Assembly (NCBI GenBank): GCA_964638715.1
Contig: CAZWZF010000006.1
Location: 107,843-171,842 of the forward strand
Source of the DNA: JBAXQQ01 sp037131695
GTDB lineage: Bacteria; Armatimonadota; Hebobacteria; CAIYQO01
Length of the DNA stretch: 64,000 bases
Direction of reading: 5' to 3'
The position numbers and the translations under genes were made by a program. This document shows, piece by piece, positions 53,827-63,806 of this stretch (positions are counted from its first letter, which is position 1; every line of letters begins with the position of its first letter). The notes under the pieces are model-generated. The model was not told where the DNA came from. It saw only the letters and a list, made by a program, of their open reading frames with translations, and searched no databases.

Positions 53827-53915
53827 TAAATGGTGAAAATCTGTTATTAGTTGTGAGTTGTATAAAACCACCTTTGCTGAATCTTCATTTTTTTTAAAAA
53901 AACAAAAAAAATCTC

Positions 53916-53944
53916 TTGCATAGCAAATTATTTTTTGCTATACT
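53916..53944 (+). promoter_or_regulatory. Upstream promoter P1 of tRNA-Gly
   Basis: TTGCAT (53916-53921), a 17-base spacer and TATACT (53939-53944). It lies 106 bases before the tRNA. The gap 53827-54049 holds only this promoter, P2 and AT-rich sequence. Confidence 0.5.
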
Positions 53945-54009
53945 ACCGCACGTCGGGAAGGCGTCTTGATTGTTGGGATATTTTGATTTAAAAAGTTGAA
54001 ATAAACCTC

Positions 54010-54038
54010 TTGCATTAGGGATTGAAAAGCAGTATAAT
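54010..54038 (+). promoter_or_regulatory. Proximal promoter P2 of tRNA-Gly
   Basis: TTGCAT (54010-54015), a 17-base spacer and perfect TATAAT (54033-54038). The tRNA begins 12 bases after the -10 box, giving a very short 5' leader. Confidence 0.75.
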
Positions 54039-54049
54039 GTTCGTGTCGA

Positions 54050-54125
<76 letters not shown>

Positions 54126-54267
54126 TTCTTTTTTTGAACGAAATATCGGCATCCGGTGAGTTCCTCGTCACGCAATATAACGGCCATCGCCGGTCGCGTT
54201 GACGGGGTATTTTTTTTGAATTAAGCCGATTCGTTCTAAAAAACATAGGGATTTCGGGAGAAATATC

Positions 54268-55731
54268 ATGCAGATTGCAGTTGAACAGCGTCCGGGCAGC
54301 CGGGTCGCCTTAACTATCACCGTGGGTGCGGAAGTGGTAACACAAGAAGCCACCTCTGTATTTCGCAAATACGCCAGTCGTGTTAAGGTGCCGGGTTTCC
54401 GCCCTGGAAAAGCCCCACAAAACATGATATCCAGCATGGTTGACCAGGAAGCTGTTATGAATCATGCCATTGATAATGTTATCGATAAAACCTATCGCGA
54501 AGCATTATCCGAGCATAAATTCATCCCGCTGGAACGCGCCCAGGTTGAAGATATGACCCAAGAAGAAGACGGCAGCCTGAAATTTGTTGTTGTTTTAACC
54601 GTACGCCCGACCATTAACCTCGGCGAATACAAAGGCGTTGAAATTACCAAACAGAAAACCGATGTTACTGATGAAATGGTGCAGGCAGAAATAGATAGAG
54701 TTTTACAGTCATCCGCTAAATACGACTACGTTACCGATGACATCAAAGCAGACGATTACGCCATCATTAACTACGTCGCAAAAATTAACGGCGAAGAAGC
54801 CGCTGATTTATCATCCACCGGTTACCCGGTATGGGTGGGTCATGACAGCATTTTCCCGGAACTGAATGACGGTATCATCGGCAAGAAAAGCGGTGAAGAG
54901 TTTGTAGTGACTAAAGAATACGCCACAGATTTCGCTGACGAATCACTGGCTGGCAAAACCGTTGAATATGCCGTAGTAATCGAAAATGTCCGCCGTTTAG
55001 TAATACCGGAATTAACCGATGAATTTGTTGCCACAATTTCTGACAATAGCCTGAGCAACAAAGACGAACTGGTTGAACGAGTAAAACTGAACCTGAAATA
55101 TATGGCTGATAATAATGACAACGACAATCTGCGCACCGAAGTCGTTCGCAAAGTAGTTGAGTTAAGCGAACTTGACCTGCCGGAAATTGAAGTTGATGAA
55201 GAGTATCATCACTTAATGATCGGTCTGGAAGAAAGATTGCAGAAACGCCATACCACTCTCGAACAGTTCTCCGAACAGACCGGCCGCACCATTGAAGATA
55301 TCCAGGATGAACAGAAAAAGATTGCCCAGGATATGGTTCGCCGTTCACTGGTACTTGCAGACATCGCCGGTAAAGAAGGCATTGATGTTACCGACGAAGA
55401 TATCGACGGTGTTTTCGCCATGGAAATCTATCGCAACAAAGGCGAGATGTCCGGCAAGTCGCTGGCTAAAGAGATTGCAAACCTGCGCCGCGAGATGAAA
55501 AAATCCGGTGCTCTTTATAATATCGAAGGCAAACTGCGCTACGAAAAAGTAGTGAGTTTCCTGATGCAGAACGCTGTTATCCTGAATCCAGACGGAACTC
55601 CGTATGTTGAAGCCGTAGAAGAAGAAGTTGCCGGACCGGTTAATCCTAATCCGATAACAGAAAAAATCATGGCGGCAACCGAAGAAATCGTTGACGCTAT
55701 TGAAGAAAAGAAGGAAGAAGCTGCTGAATAG
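54268..55731 (+). CDS. tig: Trigger factor
   Basis: Trigger factor is the ribosome-bound chaperone that meets nascent chains. The 487-residue protein has the ribosome-docking loop GFRPGKAP at residues 43-50, an FKBP-type prolyl isomerase domain (about 150-245, DDYAIINYVAKINGEEAADL and following) and a long helical C-terminal arm. It ends with an acidic Glu-rich tail (EEVAGPVNPNPITEKI, then EEKKEEAAE) not common to all members. A hairpin terminator separates it from clpP. The order tig-clpP-clpX is the classical arrangement. Confidence 0.96.
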   Translation: MQIAVEQRPGSRVALTITVGAEVVTQEATSVFRKYASRVKVPGFRPGKAPQNMISSMVDQEAVMNHAIDNVIDKTYREALSEHKFIPLERAQVEDMTQEEDGSLKFVVVLTVRPTINLGEYKGVEITKQKTDVTDEMVQAEIDRVLQSSAKYDYVTDDIKADDYAIINYVAKINGEEAADLSSTGYPVWVGHDSIFPELNDGIIGKKSGEEFVVTKEYATDFADESLAGKTVEYAVVIENVRRLVIPELTDEFVATISDNSLSNKDELVERVKLNLKYMADNNDNDNLRTEVVRKVVELSELDLPEIEVDEEYHHLMIGLEERLQKRHTTLEQFSEQTGRTIEDIQDEQKKIAQDMVRRSLVLADIAGKEGIDVTDEDIDGVFAMEIYRNKGEMSGKSLAKEIANLRREMKKSGALYNIEGKLRYEKVVSFLMQNAVILNPDGTPYVEAVEEEVAGPVNPNPITEKIMAATEEIVDAIEEKKEEAAE

Positions 55732-55756
55732 CAGAATATAATATTTACCCGTTAAC

Positions 55757-55796
55757 GACGGGGCGGCATACTATAATGGTAGCCGTCCCGTTTTTT
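55757..55796 (+). terminator. Terminator or attenuator between tig and clpP
   Basis: ACGGGGCGGC (55758-55767) pairs with GCCGTCCCGT (55782-55791), with one G-T pair, and is followed by five T residues. It would let tig and clpPX be expressed at different levels. Confidence 0.75.
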
Positions 55797-55819
55797 GTGA
55801 CTAAAAGGAGAACACAGAT

Positions 55820-56404
55820 ATGTTAGTCCCAATGGTAGTAGAACAAACCCCTCGCGGAGAGAGAGCATACGATATTTTCTCGCGTTTGTTAAAAGAACGC
55901 ATCATTTTCATCGGCGGTCAGGTAGAAGACCACATGGCAGCGCTGGTTGTAGCACAAATGCTTTTTTTAGAATCTGAAGACCCCGATAAATCTGTTACCC
56001 TGTATATAAACAGCCCGGGCGGGTCGGTTACCGCCGGTATGGCAATATATGACACCATGCAGTTAATCAAGCCGGAAGTGAAGACATTCTGCGTTGGACT
56101 TGCCGCCAGCATGGGCGCACTGCTGCTGACCGCCGGCACTAAGGGCAAGCGCTACGCGCTGCCAAACTGCCGCGTATTGATTCATCAGCCAATGAGTTAT
56201 GGGATTGGCGGACAGGCGACCGATATCGATATCCAGGCACGCGAAATCTTGCGCACCCGCGAAAGATTGAACGAAATATTGGCGTTCCATACCAGTCAGT
56301 CACTGGATAATGTCAGACGCGATACCGAACGCGATTACTGGATGTCGCCGGAAGAAGCTGTTGAATATGGTCTGGTTGACGAAGTTATCAGACAGCGCGG
56401 TTGA
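55820..56404 (+). CDS. clpP: ATP-dependent Clp protease proteolytic subunit
   Basis: ClpP forms the double-heptamer protease chamber. The 194-residue product has the normal length and the catalytic Ser97 (GLAASMGALLL), His122 (VLIHQPM) and Asp172 (RRDTERDYWMS). The N-terminus starts LVPMVVEQTPRGERAYD, close to the mature form, with almost no propeptide. AAAGGAG precedes the ATG. It is followed after 39 bases by clpX. Confidence 0.97.
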   Translation: MLVPMVVEQTPRGERAYDIFSRLLKERIIFIGGQVEDHMAALVVAQMLFLESEDPDKSVTLYINSPGGSVTAGMAIYDTMQLIKPEVKTFCVGLAASMGALLLTAGTKGKRYALPNCRVLIHQPMSYGIGGQATDIDIQAREILRTRERLNEILAFHTSQSLDNVRRDTERDYWMSPEEAVEYGLVDEVIRQRG

Positions 56405-56443
56405 ATTAACAATCAAATTTAAAATAATGTTTGGGGATATTTA

Positions 56444-57718
56444 ATGTCGTCATCTAATGGCAGTAAGAAAAAAGATTTGCATTGCTCGTTTTGCGGTAAA
56501 ACCGAGGATTTAAAAACGCGCCTGATTATCGGTCGCGACTCGGTGGCAATATGCACAATTTGCGTAGAACAATGCAACGAATTAATAATAAAAGCACGCG
56601 CTAATGAGGTAGAAGCCAGTGGTGACCTTCATCCAGTGAACGAGGGGATACCCAAGCCGCGCGAAATTAAAGATGTGCTGGATAATTACGTTATTGGGCA
56701 GGAACGCGCAAAACGTATCCTTTCCGTGGCAGTATATAATCATTACAAACGCATACAATTCGGCCAGGATAAAACCGAAGAGTTGGAAATAACCAAGAGC
56801 AACATCCTGTTAATCGGCCCTACCGGCAGCGGCAAAACCTTGCTGGCACAAACCCTGGCGCGTATTCTTGATGTACCATTCGCCATTGCCGACGCCACCG
56901 CCCTTACCGAGGCTGGCTATGTAGGCGAAGATGTAGAAAATATCCTGTTGAAACTGTTCCAGGCTGCCGGCGGCGATACTGCCATGGTAGAACAGGGAAT
57001 TATCTACATCGACGAAATTGATAAGATTACCCGCAAATCGGAAAACCCCAGCATAACCCGCGATGTCAGCGGCGAAGGCGTACAGCAGGCACTGCTGAAA
57101 GTCATCGAAGGCAGCATCGTGAATGTTCCCCCGCAAGGCGGCAGAAAACATCCGCAACAGGAATATTTGCAGATTGATTCCACCAATATCCTCTTTATTT
57201 GCGGCGGCGCATTCGAGGGATTGGATAAAATCATTGAAAAGCGCGTCACTGAATATGCGGTAGGTTTTGGCGCAGATATCAAGGGTAAAAAAGAATCGAA
57301 TATCGGCGAACTGCTGGCGATGGTCATGCCCGACGACCTGTTGAAATTCGGCTTTATCCCCGAATTTATCGGACGTCTGCCGATAGTCACCAGTCTTGAT
57401 GCCCTCGACGAAGACGCCATGGTACGCATCCTCACCGAGCCGAAAAACGCGGTTATCAAACAATATAAACGTATGATGGAATGGGATAACGTGGAACTGG
57501 AAATCACCGATGACGCCATGCGCGCCATCGCCCGTGAAGCCATGAAACGCAACACCGGTGCCCGCGCCCTTCGCAGCATTCTGGAAGAAGCCATGCTGGA
57601 TGTAATGTTCGAAATACCGTCAATGGAAAACATCGAAAAAGTAACCATCGACACCGAATGTATAACAGAACATAAAGCACCGAAAATTGAGATGAAAGAA
57701 GTGGAAGTCAGTAAATAG
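56444..57718 (+). CDS. clpX: Clp protease ATP-binding subunit ClpX
   Basis: ClpX unfolds substrates and feeds them to ClpP. The 424-residue protein has the N-terminal zinc-binding domain (Cys14, Cys17, Cys37 and Cys40 in CSFCGKTED and CTICVEQC), Walker A GPTGSGKTLLAQ near residue 125, pore loop GYVGEDVE, Walker B IIYIDEIDKITRK and sensor segments. EFIGRLPIVTSLDALDED leads into the small domain. GGGGAT lies before the ATG. A terminator follows at 57755. Confidence 0.97.
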   Translation: MSSSNGSKKKDLHCSFCGKTEDLKTRLIIGRDSVAICTICVEQCNELIIKARANEVEASGDLHPVNEGIPKPREIKDVLDNYVIGQERAKRILSVAVYNHYKRIQFGQDKTEELEITKSNILLIGPTGSGKTLLAQTLARILDVPFAIADATALTEAGYVGEDVENILLKLFQAAGGDTAMVEQGIIYIDEIDKITRKSENPSITRDVSGEGVQQALLKVIEGSIVNVPPQGGRKHPQQEYLQIDSTNILFICGGAFEGLDKIIEKRVTEYAVGFGADIKGKKESNIGELLAMVMPDDLLKFGFIPEFIGRLPIVTSLDALDEDAMVRILTEPKNAVIKQYKRMMEWDNVELEITDDAMRAIAREAMKRNTGARALRSILEEAMLDVMFEIPSMENIEKVTIDTECITEHKAPKIEMKEVEVSK

Positions 57719-57754
57719 TGGACAGTGGACAATTGACAGTGGACAGTTTTGCTT

Positions 57755-57785
57755 GGGGCATGGTTTTAAACCTGCCCCTTTTTTT
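57755..57785 (+). terminator. Intrinsic terminator after clpX
   Basis: GGGGCATGG (57755-57763) pairs with CCTGCCCC (57771-57778) with one bulged base, followed by seven T residues. It is preceded by GTGGACAGTGGACAATTGACA repeats that resemble those at 23097 and 35033. Confidence 0.85.
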
Positions 57786-57867
57786 ATCAGTCGGATCGGT
57801 CAAATCAGACATATCGGTCCGATGAAATTTAATACACCAGAAAGAAAATCTATATCACGTATTACTA

Positions 57868-58977
57868 TTACTTGTTTATCAGATTGACTAATCCCACGTG
57901 ACCGTCGCAGTATACTGCCTGTGCTTTCTGGTTGCCGTGGCGATAATCAAGGTTGGCGGGGATTTTTGCGGGGATGAATGACCAGGAGAAGAAATCGTTG
58001 TTTTCCCAACCGCCGCCGGTGGTGGCAGTGTAGCCAATCCACGCGGAGCCGCCGGTGACATATTTTTCCAGCTTCAACGGCATTTCCAGGTACATGGTGC
58101 TGTCAATATCCACATGAAATTTTCCGCCGAAATAGATGATATCCACGTGATGCATGTTCCCGTCACTGATATTGGGAATCGCGGAGTTAATCCATAACGC
58201 CTGGGCAGAAAGGTGGCTGCAGCTATTGGCGCCGCCATTCAGCGCGGCCTGAATCGCGATATGGTTATTATTGGGATCATTTATCGGCGCGCCGCCGTTT
58301 TGATAGGTATCAAACTCCACCGTCAAGCAGTTCGGCATCTGGTCATACGCCAGCCCGCCGCCCATCGGCCCGATGGCATCCTTCGCGTTATTTTGAATAG
58401 TGAATGTGAAACCGTCTGCCCCGCCGCCAGCACCGCCGCGACCGGTAATTTTAAAATCAAAACTGGACATGAAACCGCCAAACGGGTCTACCGGCTGGGT
58501 ATACCAATATGCCCCGCGCTGGTTTCCCAGTGCCGGGGTTAACCTTGCGAAAGTGCCTTGCCATGACGCGGCATCTACCCAGGTGATATCATTAATACAG
58601 TTAAATGACGCCGGAGCAGTGCTGCCATCGCCGGTCAGCACATATTCATTAGGGGCATCAATCTCTGCCGTTGGACGCTCGCTTAAAAAGATATTGTATA
58701 CATAACTTCCGGTATGGCTGTTGTTGGATGGACAGGTGAGTATCTTTTGATCCATGGCGATATTTTGCCAGATATTGGCACTGGATGGGTATGATTCCTC
58801 GTGATCAGTCGACCACATGATGATGGATTGCCCTTGCTGGCGTAGATTGCTGGCACAGGTAGTTTGCCGCGCTTTGTCGCGGGCACGCGAAAATACCGGG
58901 AATAATATCGCCGCTAAAATTGCGATAATTCCAATAACCACCAATAATTCAATTAAAGTGAAACCATCTCGTCTCAT
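57868..58977 (-). CDS. Type II/IV pseudopilin with an embedded L-type lectin domain
   Basis: The 369-residue protein starts with a class III prepilin signal: MRRDG, then FTLIELLVVIGIIAILAAIL with Glu at +5, followed by FPVFSRARDKARQTTCASNL. Its C-terminus keeps the H-x10-DG motif (YRHGNQKAQAVYCDGHVG) typical of processing-associated pseudopilins. Between them, residues about 135-345 read as a legume-type (L-type) lectin: GGADGFTFTIQN, GGGLAYDQMPNCLTVEFDTY and NDPNNNHIAI, with the Glu-Asp-Asn-Asp pattern that binds Ca/Mn in such lectins. The lectin part would be displayed at the surface or at a pilus tip to bind glycans. It is monocistronic and has no strong ribosome binding site. Confidence 0.82.
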   Translation of the reverse strand: MRRDGFTLIELLVVIGIIAILAAILFPVFSRARDKARQTTCASNLRQQGQSIIMWSTDHEESYPSSANIWQNIAMDQKILTCPSNNSHTGSYVYNIFLSERPTAEIDAPNEYVLTGDGSTAPASFNCINDITWVDAASWQGTFARLTPALGNQRGAYWYTQPVDPFGGFMSSFDFKITGRGGAGGGADGFTFTIQNNAKDAIGPMGGGLAYDQMPNCLTVEFDTYQNGGAPINDPNNNHIAIQAALNGGANSCSHLSAQALWINSAIPNISDGNMHHVDIIYFGGKFHVDIDSTMYLEMPLKLEKYVTGGSAWIGYTATTGGGWENNDFFSWSFIPAKIPANLDYRHGNQKAQAVYCDGHVGLVNLINK

Positions 58978-59173
58978 GACTTAATTATACCTTATTTATG
59001 ATACTTTAATCATCCCCAAATAGTTTCTTAATCATTATTTAATATATTCAACATTCAGAAAATAATACCGGCGGGTGATTGGATTGTCAATGTTTGCAGG
59101 TTTTTTTACATCGATTAATAGGATTTTAAGGATATAAGTTTATTTCTGTTTTCGCCTTTGTGGAAAGAATGAT

Positions 59174-59250
59174 AAGAATGGGAAATGTAGGAGGAATGGG
59201 AAGCATGACTAAATATTCATTCTTCCCATAACTCCCATTAAATTTCCTAT
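59174..59250. repeat. Purine-rich repeat with inverted counterpart
   Basis: GAATGGGAAATGTAGGAGG and GAATGGGAAGCATGA face TTCATTCTTCCCATAACTCC in the 58978-59342 spacer and can fold into a hairpin. The units are related to those at 23164-23272. The rest of this spacer is AT-rich, with a TTCGTGCCTTTCGTGATTTT repeat near 59308. Confidence 0.5.
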
Positions 59251-59342
59251 CGCTGGATTAAGGCTAAAAAGATTATTATTCTTTCATACTACAACATCTT
59301 TTTTTCGTGCCTTTCGTGATTTTCGTGGTTAAATTTTTACCC

Positions 59343-62300
59343 CTATTTCCCCTCTGCCTTTAAAAACGCTAAATTATCGATATATAGCGACTGGCCGCCG
59401 TAGTTGGTCTCACCTACCAGGATGCTCAGGGTTTTTGGGCTGCCGATGGTGCTGCCTTCGAGAGGCGCGGCGGTTACTATGCGGTCGCCGTAATTGAATG
59501 TCAGCATGCCGTTGACGCTTTCAATGCTGAAGCTGTTCCATGTATTGCACAGCTTATCGATGGGTGTGGTATCGGCAAATGTCCCTTTTTGCACCATTTC
59601 ACCATTAAACTTTACATAAGCAGATGTATCACCCCAATTCCAGGTCAGGCGTTCATAATTCGCGATTACTTTGTCGGCGGCATCTTTCACCAATATTCGC
59701 ACTTGGGTGCGTTTGTCGTCGCTGGAATAATTAAATTTCATATCGCCGGTGATTTTCCAGAAAGAAAGACCGGTATTTGTCCCCAAATCACGGTAGGCGA
59801 ACATGTGACCGGATGACCCTGCTGCCTTTAATTTCAGACAGGGAGCCTTTACCGGGCCGCCTTCGGTGTTAGTATATTCAAATTGCCCATAATTGCCGGC
59901 ATTGTTATCCGCAATCGGGTCGCGTTTCCAGTTATTCTGGCTATCCGCAACGGTGCCAACGGCAAGACCATCAACTAAATCCGTGGTGGCGCATTTAACC
60001 ACCATGATATTTACCGGTGCGGAAACGATGGCTGCGCCTAAATTATCTGTTGCTTTTGCGGTAAGTACATATTTGCCCGGGTTAACGTTATTCCAAGTAA
60101 TGCTAAACGGAGCGGTTGTCGACTCACCCAGTTTTATATCATCGCGGAAAAACTCTACCTTTTTCACTTCCCCATCGCTATCGGTGGCTGTCGCGCCGAT
60201 GATAATTGACGCCGGCACTACTGTAAATGATGAATTGTTAACCGGTGTCGAGATATTCACCTTTGGCGGGTCGTTGGACAATACAGCAATTTTCACTTCT
60301 TTTGAAGTGGAGATGCCGCCTTTATCGTCGATTGCTTTCACCGTCAACACCTGGCTGCCGAATGGAATATTCGTCCAGGTATAACTATATGGCTTGATGG
60401 CAGCTTCGCCAAGTTTCTTTGCACCCTGGTAGAACTCAACTTTGCTGATGGAACCATCGTCATCCACCGCGCTGGCGGTGATGGTGATAGATGTTGGCCG
60501 CACAAACTGTTCATCTTTCGCCGGACTGGTGATGCTGGTTACCGGCAGGATATTTTCTTTTGACGCCGGCAGCCGGTACATGTTCGGCTTGCCGCCCCAA
60601 CCGCTGTTTTCCGAGAAGATGATAAACTCGCCATTCTTTCGTTTGAAAGCGGAAAGTCCCATCGCCGCGTCTTCCCAGGCTATCCCGCCCGATACTTCCG
60701 GTCCGGCGTTGAGGATGCGCTCCAGTGAGCCGTCGGTGGTTTTGAATACGTCGATTTGCCCCCATAATTCAGCAAAAAACAGCTTATCATCCGCGACATC
60801 CATCCCCATCCATTTATGCACGCATCCCCACGGACGCCCGATTTCATACATGAAATCGCAACTGGTATTGGGGTTGGGCAAGGTGATGAACCAGCGCGCC
60901 TTGCGGTTGCCGGTGCTCCAATCGTCGTATCGCGCCAGGTAATTCACCGAGTCGTCTTTATCTGCCAATCTCGGTTGGGCAGCGGCGCTCAGGTACATGG
61001 AATCACGTTTTGAATCGTAAAACAGTGAGGCACCCATGCCCCAATTGCTGATAAGTTTACCGGTGCCGGGGAAGTTGGCGTCTTCAACATCACCTTTTTT
61101 CAAGGTATATATCGGCGCGCCTTGCGGTGTCATCCCTGCAACCTTGAAATGGCGCGCAACCACTACGTTGCCCGTCATACATGCCAGCCAGACATCGCCG
61201 TTGTCATCTACGCAAAATGTGCTCATGCCGCCGGGGGTAGTGCCGGTAGTGACTTCATCCGCGGTCTCTTTTCCGTCGCCGTTGGTATCAATCCATATCT
61301 CCGCGCCACTGTTGCGAATCTGTCCGCATGGTATCGCAATTTCGCCGTCATAACGGAAAATGCCGACATATTCGACGCTGCCTTGACCGCTGGTATAGAG
61401 TATCTTTGCGCGTTTTGCGCCAACCCGGCGAATTATCGACTGGGCGTTACCTTGCCGCGGCGGGTCGCCGTAAAGTTTGGGATTCCAGTTGTAACCCTTA
61501 AATGACCACTCGCTGCCGGGAGCGGTTTTGCTGTAATCCAGTTTGCCATGCCAATATACGCTGAAGGCGTCCTGCCCGTCGGTATCGGGGTCGAGATCCG
61601 GGGTGTTGCAGAAGAACAGGCCGTTCATCATCCACACCAGTTTACCGTCCGGGGTCATTTTTCGCAGGTCGGTTCCCTGCATACCGTTGGAAACGTAAAT
61701 ATTGCCGTTGGCGTCAATGCCCACACCGGTGATGCCATAAAATCGCGCATAACCGCCTGCCGCCGGGTCATTAATCAGTCCGGGATTTTTACCGGAAAAC
61801 AGACCGTCCTGTACGCCGAAAGTTCCTGTTTTAACCGGAGTATTCTTCAGGCTGCCGTAAATTTTGATATTCATATCAGCGTTGTCAGCAATGAGTAGAC
61901 GGTCGTTAACTGCATCATAAGCAATGGCGACAGGGTTAACGACGTCGGTAATCTGCTTGTCCGCGTATTTGCCGTTGGGGTGATAGCATTTTATAACGCC
62001 GGGGTATTTAGTTGAAATGGTGGTTCCTACCGGAAAATCATTAGCTTCCGAAATAATCCACAGGTCGCCGCGGCTGTCCACTGTCATCGGTCCCGGACGG
62101 GTAAAATCAAAGGCGCGGGATATTACTTCATTAATTTCCGACTTAAAACCAGTAACATCCGGCCCGCCGCAATTGATGGCGAAAACCTGCTTGCCGTCTG
62201 TTGAAAGTATCTCAATACCGCAAATTACCACATGGCCGTCACCGCCTCTGACACGCTCGAAATAGACAGTCAACTTGCCGTTTGCGTCAGACTGCGCGTT

Positions 62301-63713
62301 TAGGATATCCAGCACTGCCGGTTTGAATGGCCCGCCTGCCGCGGTGATGACATCATAATCCGTCACTGTTTTTGCGCCAGACGCCGCCACATTCATTATT
62401 CGTTTGCCCGCTACTGTTTCGGTATATTCAGCAAAATGGCAGCGCACGTTAAACTTGGTGTTTGGGGTTAATCCGGGAATTACATAAGCGTTGGCGTCGT
62501 TTTCCCGTTGTGACTGGTATACTGCCACCGGCGCCGCGTTTGCCACCCCGGTGGTATCGATAGTTTTAGTGGTGATATTTACCGATGTATTGCCAGCGGT
62601 GTAATAAATGGCGGCGGTGGGCAGTGCCACGCGGATTTTCTGGTCGCGGGAATCGCTGATGAATATTTCGTCATTCACCACTGCCAACCCGCTGATGATG
62701 GAGTGATATTTTTTTGCGTCAAAGGGGTCAACGGATAAATAGATCGGTTTTGTTGATGCCGCGGTACCCAGCAAGTCGGTTTTAAACAGGTTTCTATATA
62801 CCGCCAGGTAAAGATTTTTGCCGTCGCTGGTTATCGAACCTTCGCCGCAAAATGAATTGCCCAGGTTTTCGTTGCCGTCGCGGAGACCCTTGATGATTTT
62901 TCCATCTTTGTAAATCTTCGACGGTTCGCCGCCTTCATCCCAACCGGAATTGGTGTAACAAGTGCCATCTGGCGCCACAAACAGCGCGCTGATGCCATTA
63001 GAAACGTGGCCGTCGTCGGCATTGCTGCCAAAATTATTTCCGTACCAACTGGTGGAATATCCCATGTCGGGCTTGCCGATAGTAATATTGTCAAAGGTCG
63101 CGGTTGCAGTGGTTGCCGCGCTGCCGCTGGCGACGAATACGCCAACTTCGATTGGACCGACGGCGTTGTATTGTCCGCCGCTGGTATTGCTCATCATCGT
63201 CCATAATGTGCCGTTTGACGATTTGTACGCCGCGAACCGTTTGCCCATCCGCACAATGCGCAGCCAAATCGGTAGTTCCATTTTTGTGGCGATTCCGCTG
63301 CTGGCGCTATTTTTCAAGTTTTTATCATAAGCTGTGAATGAAATGCTGTGTTTTTTATCCGCATTTGCTTGATAGCTGAAAACATTATTGGCGGTAGTTG
63401 CGTCAACGTCATTGCCGCTGCGCAGCATAATTCCCGCGCGTCCCTTCGCCTCGCCTTTGAAACCGGTCACCCGCACAATAACATCCAAATCGCCGCCAGG
63501 ATGAGCCGTATAGGTGTAATGCGCCTGGTCCTTGCCAGTGGTGGTGTCGCCGGTACCCGCGCCAATAACGGTAATCACCCCGTCTTTCTCAGTATGACTG
63601 CCAGCAGCGGCACCCGTACCAATCTCCGTATCAGACCAGTTAATAACTTGCGCGGCGTAGAGCATCGCGGTGAATAATAAAAACGCAAAAAGCAGTGATA
63701 TGTGACGATACAT
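59343..63713 (-). CDS. Giant exported protein: CBM-like, malectin-like, NHL propeller, two Ig domains
   Basis: The 1456-residue protein has a signal peptide (residues 1-20, MYRHISLLFAFLLFTAMLYA). The apparent domains are: a DUF1349/LamG-like beta-sandwich (about 21-215, ending GPIEVGVFVASGSA); propeller strands; a malectin-like domain (about 378-516, AYVIPGLTPNTKFNVRCHFA to VFAINCGG); an NHL/six-blade propeller region (about 520-1050, with GPMTVDSRGDLWIISEAND and GVGIDANGNIYVSNGMQG); two tandem Ig-like domains (about 1058-1240, each with SKVEFYQGAKKLGE- or KKVEFFRDDIKLGE-type strand); and a C-terminal jelly-roll (about 1245-1456). GAGG before ATG 63711-63713 decides the start; the frame stays open to 63806. 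Function is unknown; glycan binding outside the cell is inferred. Confidence 0.75.
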   Translation of the reverse strand: MYRHISLLFAFLLFTAMLYAAQVINWSDTEIGTGAAAGSHTEKDGVITVIGAGTGDTTTGKDQAHYTYTAHPGGDLDVIVRVTGFKGEAKGRAGIMLRSGNDVDATTANNVFSYQANADKKHSISFTAYDKNLKNSASSGIATKMELPIWLRIVRMGKRFAAYKSSNGTLWTMMSNTSGGQYNAVGPIEVGVFVASGSAATTATATFDNITIGKPDMGYSTSWYGNNFGSNADDGHVSNGISALFVAPDGTCYTNSGWDEGGEPSKIYKDGKIIKGLRDGNENLGNSFCGEGSITSDGKNLYLAVYRNLFKTDLLGTAASTKPIYLSVDPFDAKKYHSIISGLAVVNDEIFISDSRDQKIRVALPTAAIYYTAGNTSVNITTKTIDTTGVANAAPVAVYQSQRENDANAYVIPGLTPNTKFNVRCHFAEYTETVAGKRIMNVAASGAKTVTDYDVITAAGGPFKPAVLDILNAQSDANGKLTVYFERVRGGDGHVVICGIEILSTDGKQVFAINCGGPDVTGFKSEINEVISRAFDFTRPGPMTVDSRGDLWIISEANDFPVGTTISTKYPGVIKCYHPNGKYADKQITDVVNPVAIAYDAVNDRLLIADNADMNIKIYGSLKNTPVKTGTFGVQDGLFSGKNPGLINDPAAGGYARFYGITGVGIDANGNIYVSNGMQGTDLRKMTPDGKLVWMMNGLFFCNTPDLDPDTDGQDAFSVYWHGKLDYSKTAPGSEWSFKGYNWNPKLYGDPPRQGNAQSIIRRVGAKRAKILYTSGQGSVEYVGIFRYDGEIAIPCGQIRNSGAEIWIDTNGDGKETADEVTTGTTPGGMSTFCVDDNGDVWLACMTGNVVVARHFKVAGMTPQGAPIYTLKKGDVEDANFPGTGKLISNWGMGASLFYDSKRDSMYLSAAAQPRLADKDDSVNYLARYDDWSTGNRKARWFITLPNPNTSCDFMYEIGRPWGCVHKWMGMDVADDKLFFAELWGQIDVFKTTDGSLERILNAGPEVSGGIAWEDAAMGLSAFKRKNGEFIIFSENSGWGGKPNMYRLPASKENILPVTSITSPAKDEQFVRPTSITITASAVDDDGSISKVEFYQGAKKLGEAAIKPYSYTWTNIPFGSQVLTVKAIDDKGGISTSKEVKIAVLSNDPPKVNISTPVNNSSFTVVPASIIIGATATDSDGEVKKVEFFRDDIKLGESTTAPFSITWNNVNPGKYVLTAKATDNLGAAIVSAPVNIMVVKCATTDLVDGLAVGTVADSQNNWKRDPIADNNAGNYGQFEYTNTEGGPVKAPCLKLKAAGSSGHMFAYRDLGTNTGLSFWKITGDMKFNYSSDDKRTQVRILVKDAADKVIANYERLTWNWGDTSAYVKFNGEMVQKGTFADTTPIDKLCNTWNSFSIESVNGMLTFNYGDRIVTAAPLEGSTIGSPKTLSILVGETNYGGQSLYIDNLAFLKAEGK

Positions 63714-63806
63714 AATAGATTCCTCAATAATTTTGACACTAAAATGGTAAAAAGTTACCAGTCTTATTTTGTGGTAAATAATGCGCCTTTCAAGGTGAAC
63801 AGTCAA

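Noticed and set aside
57004..57732. 242-codon minus-strand open frame opposite clpX
   Set aside because: Ser/Met/Arg-rich translation typical of the antisense of a conserved gene; clpX is unambiguous.
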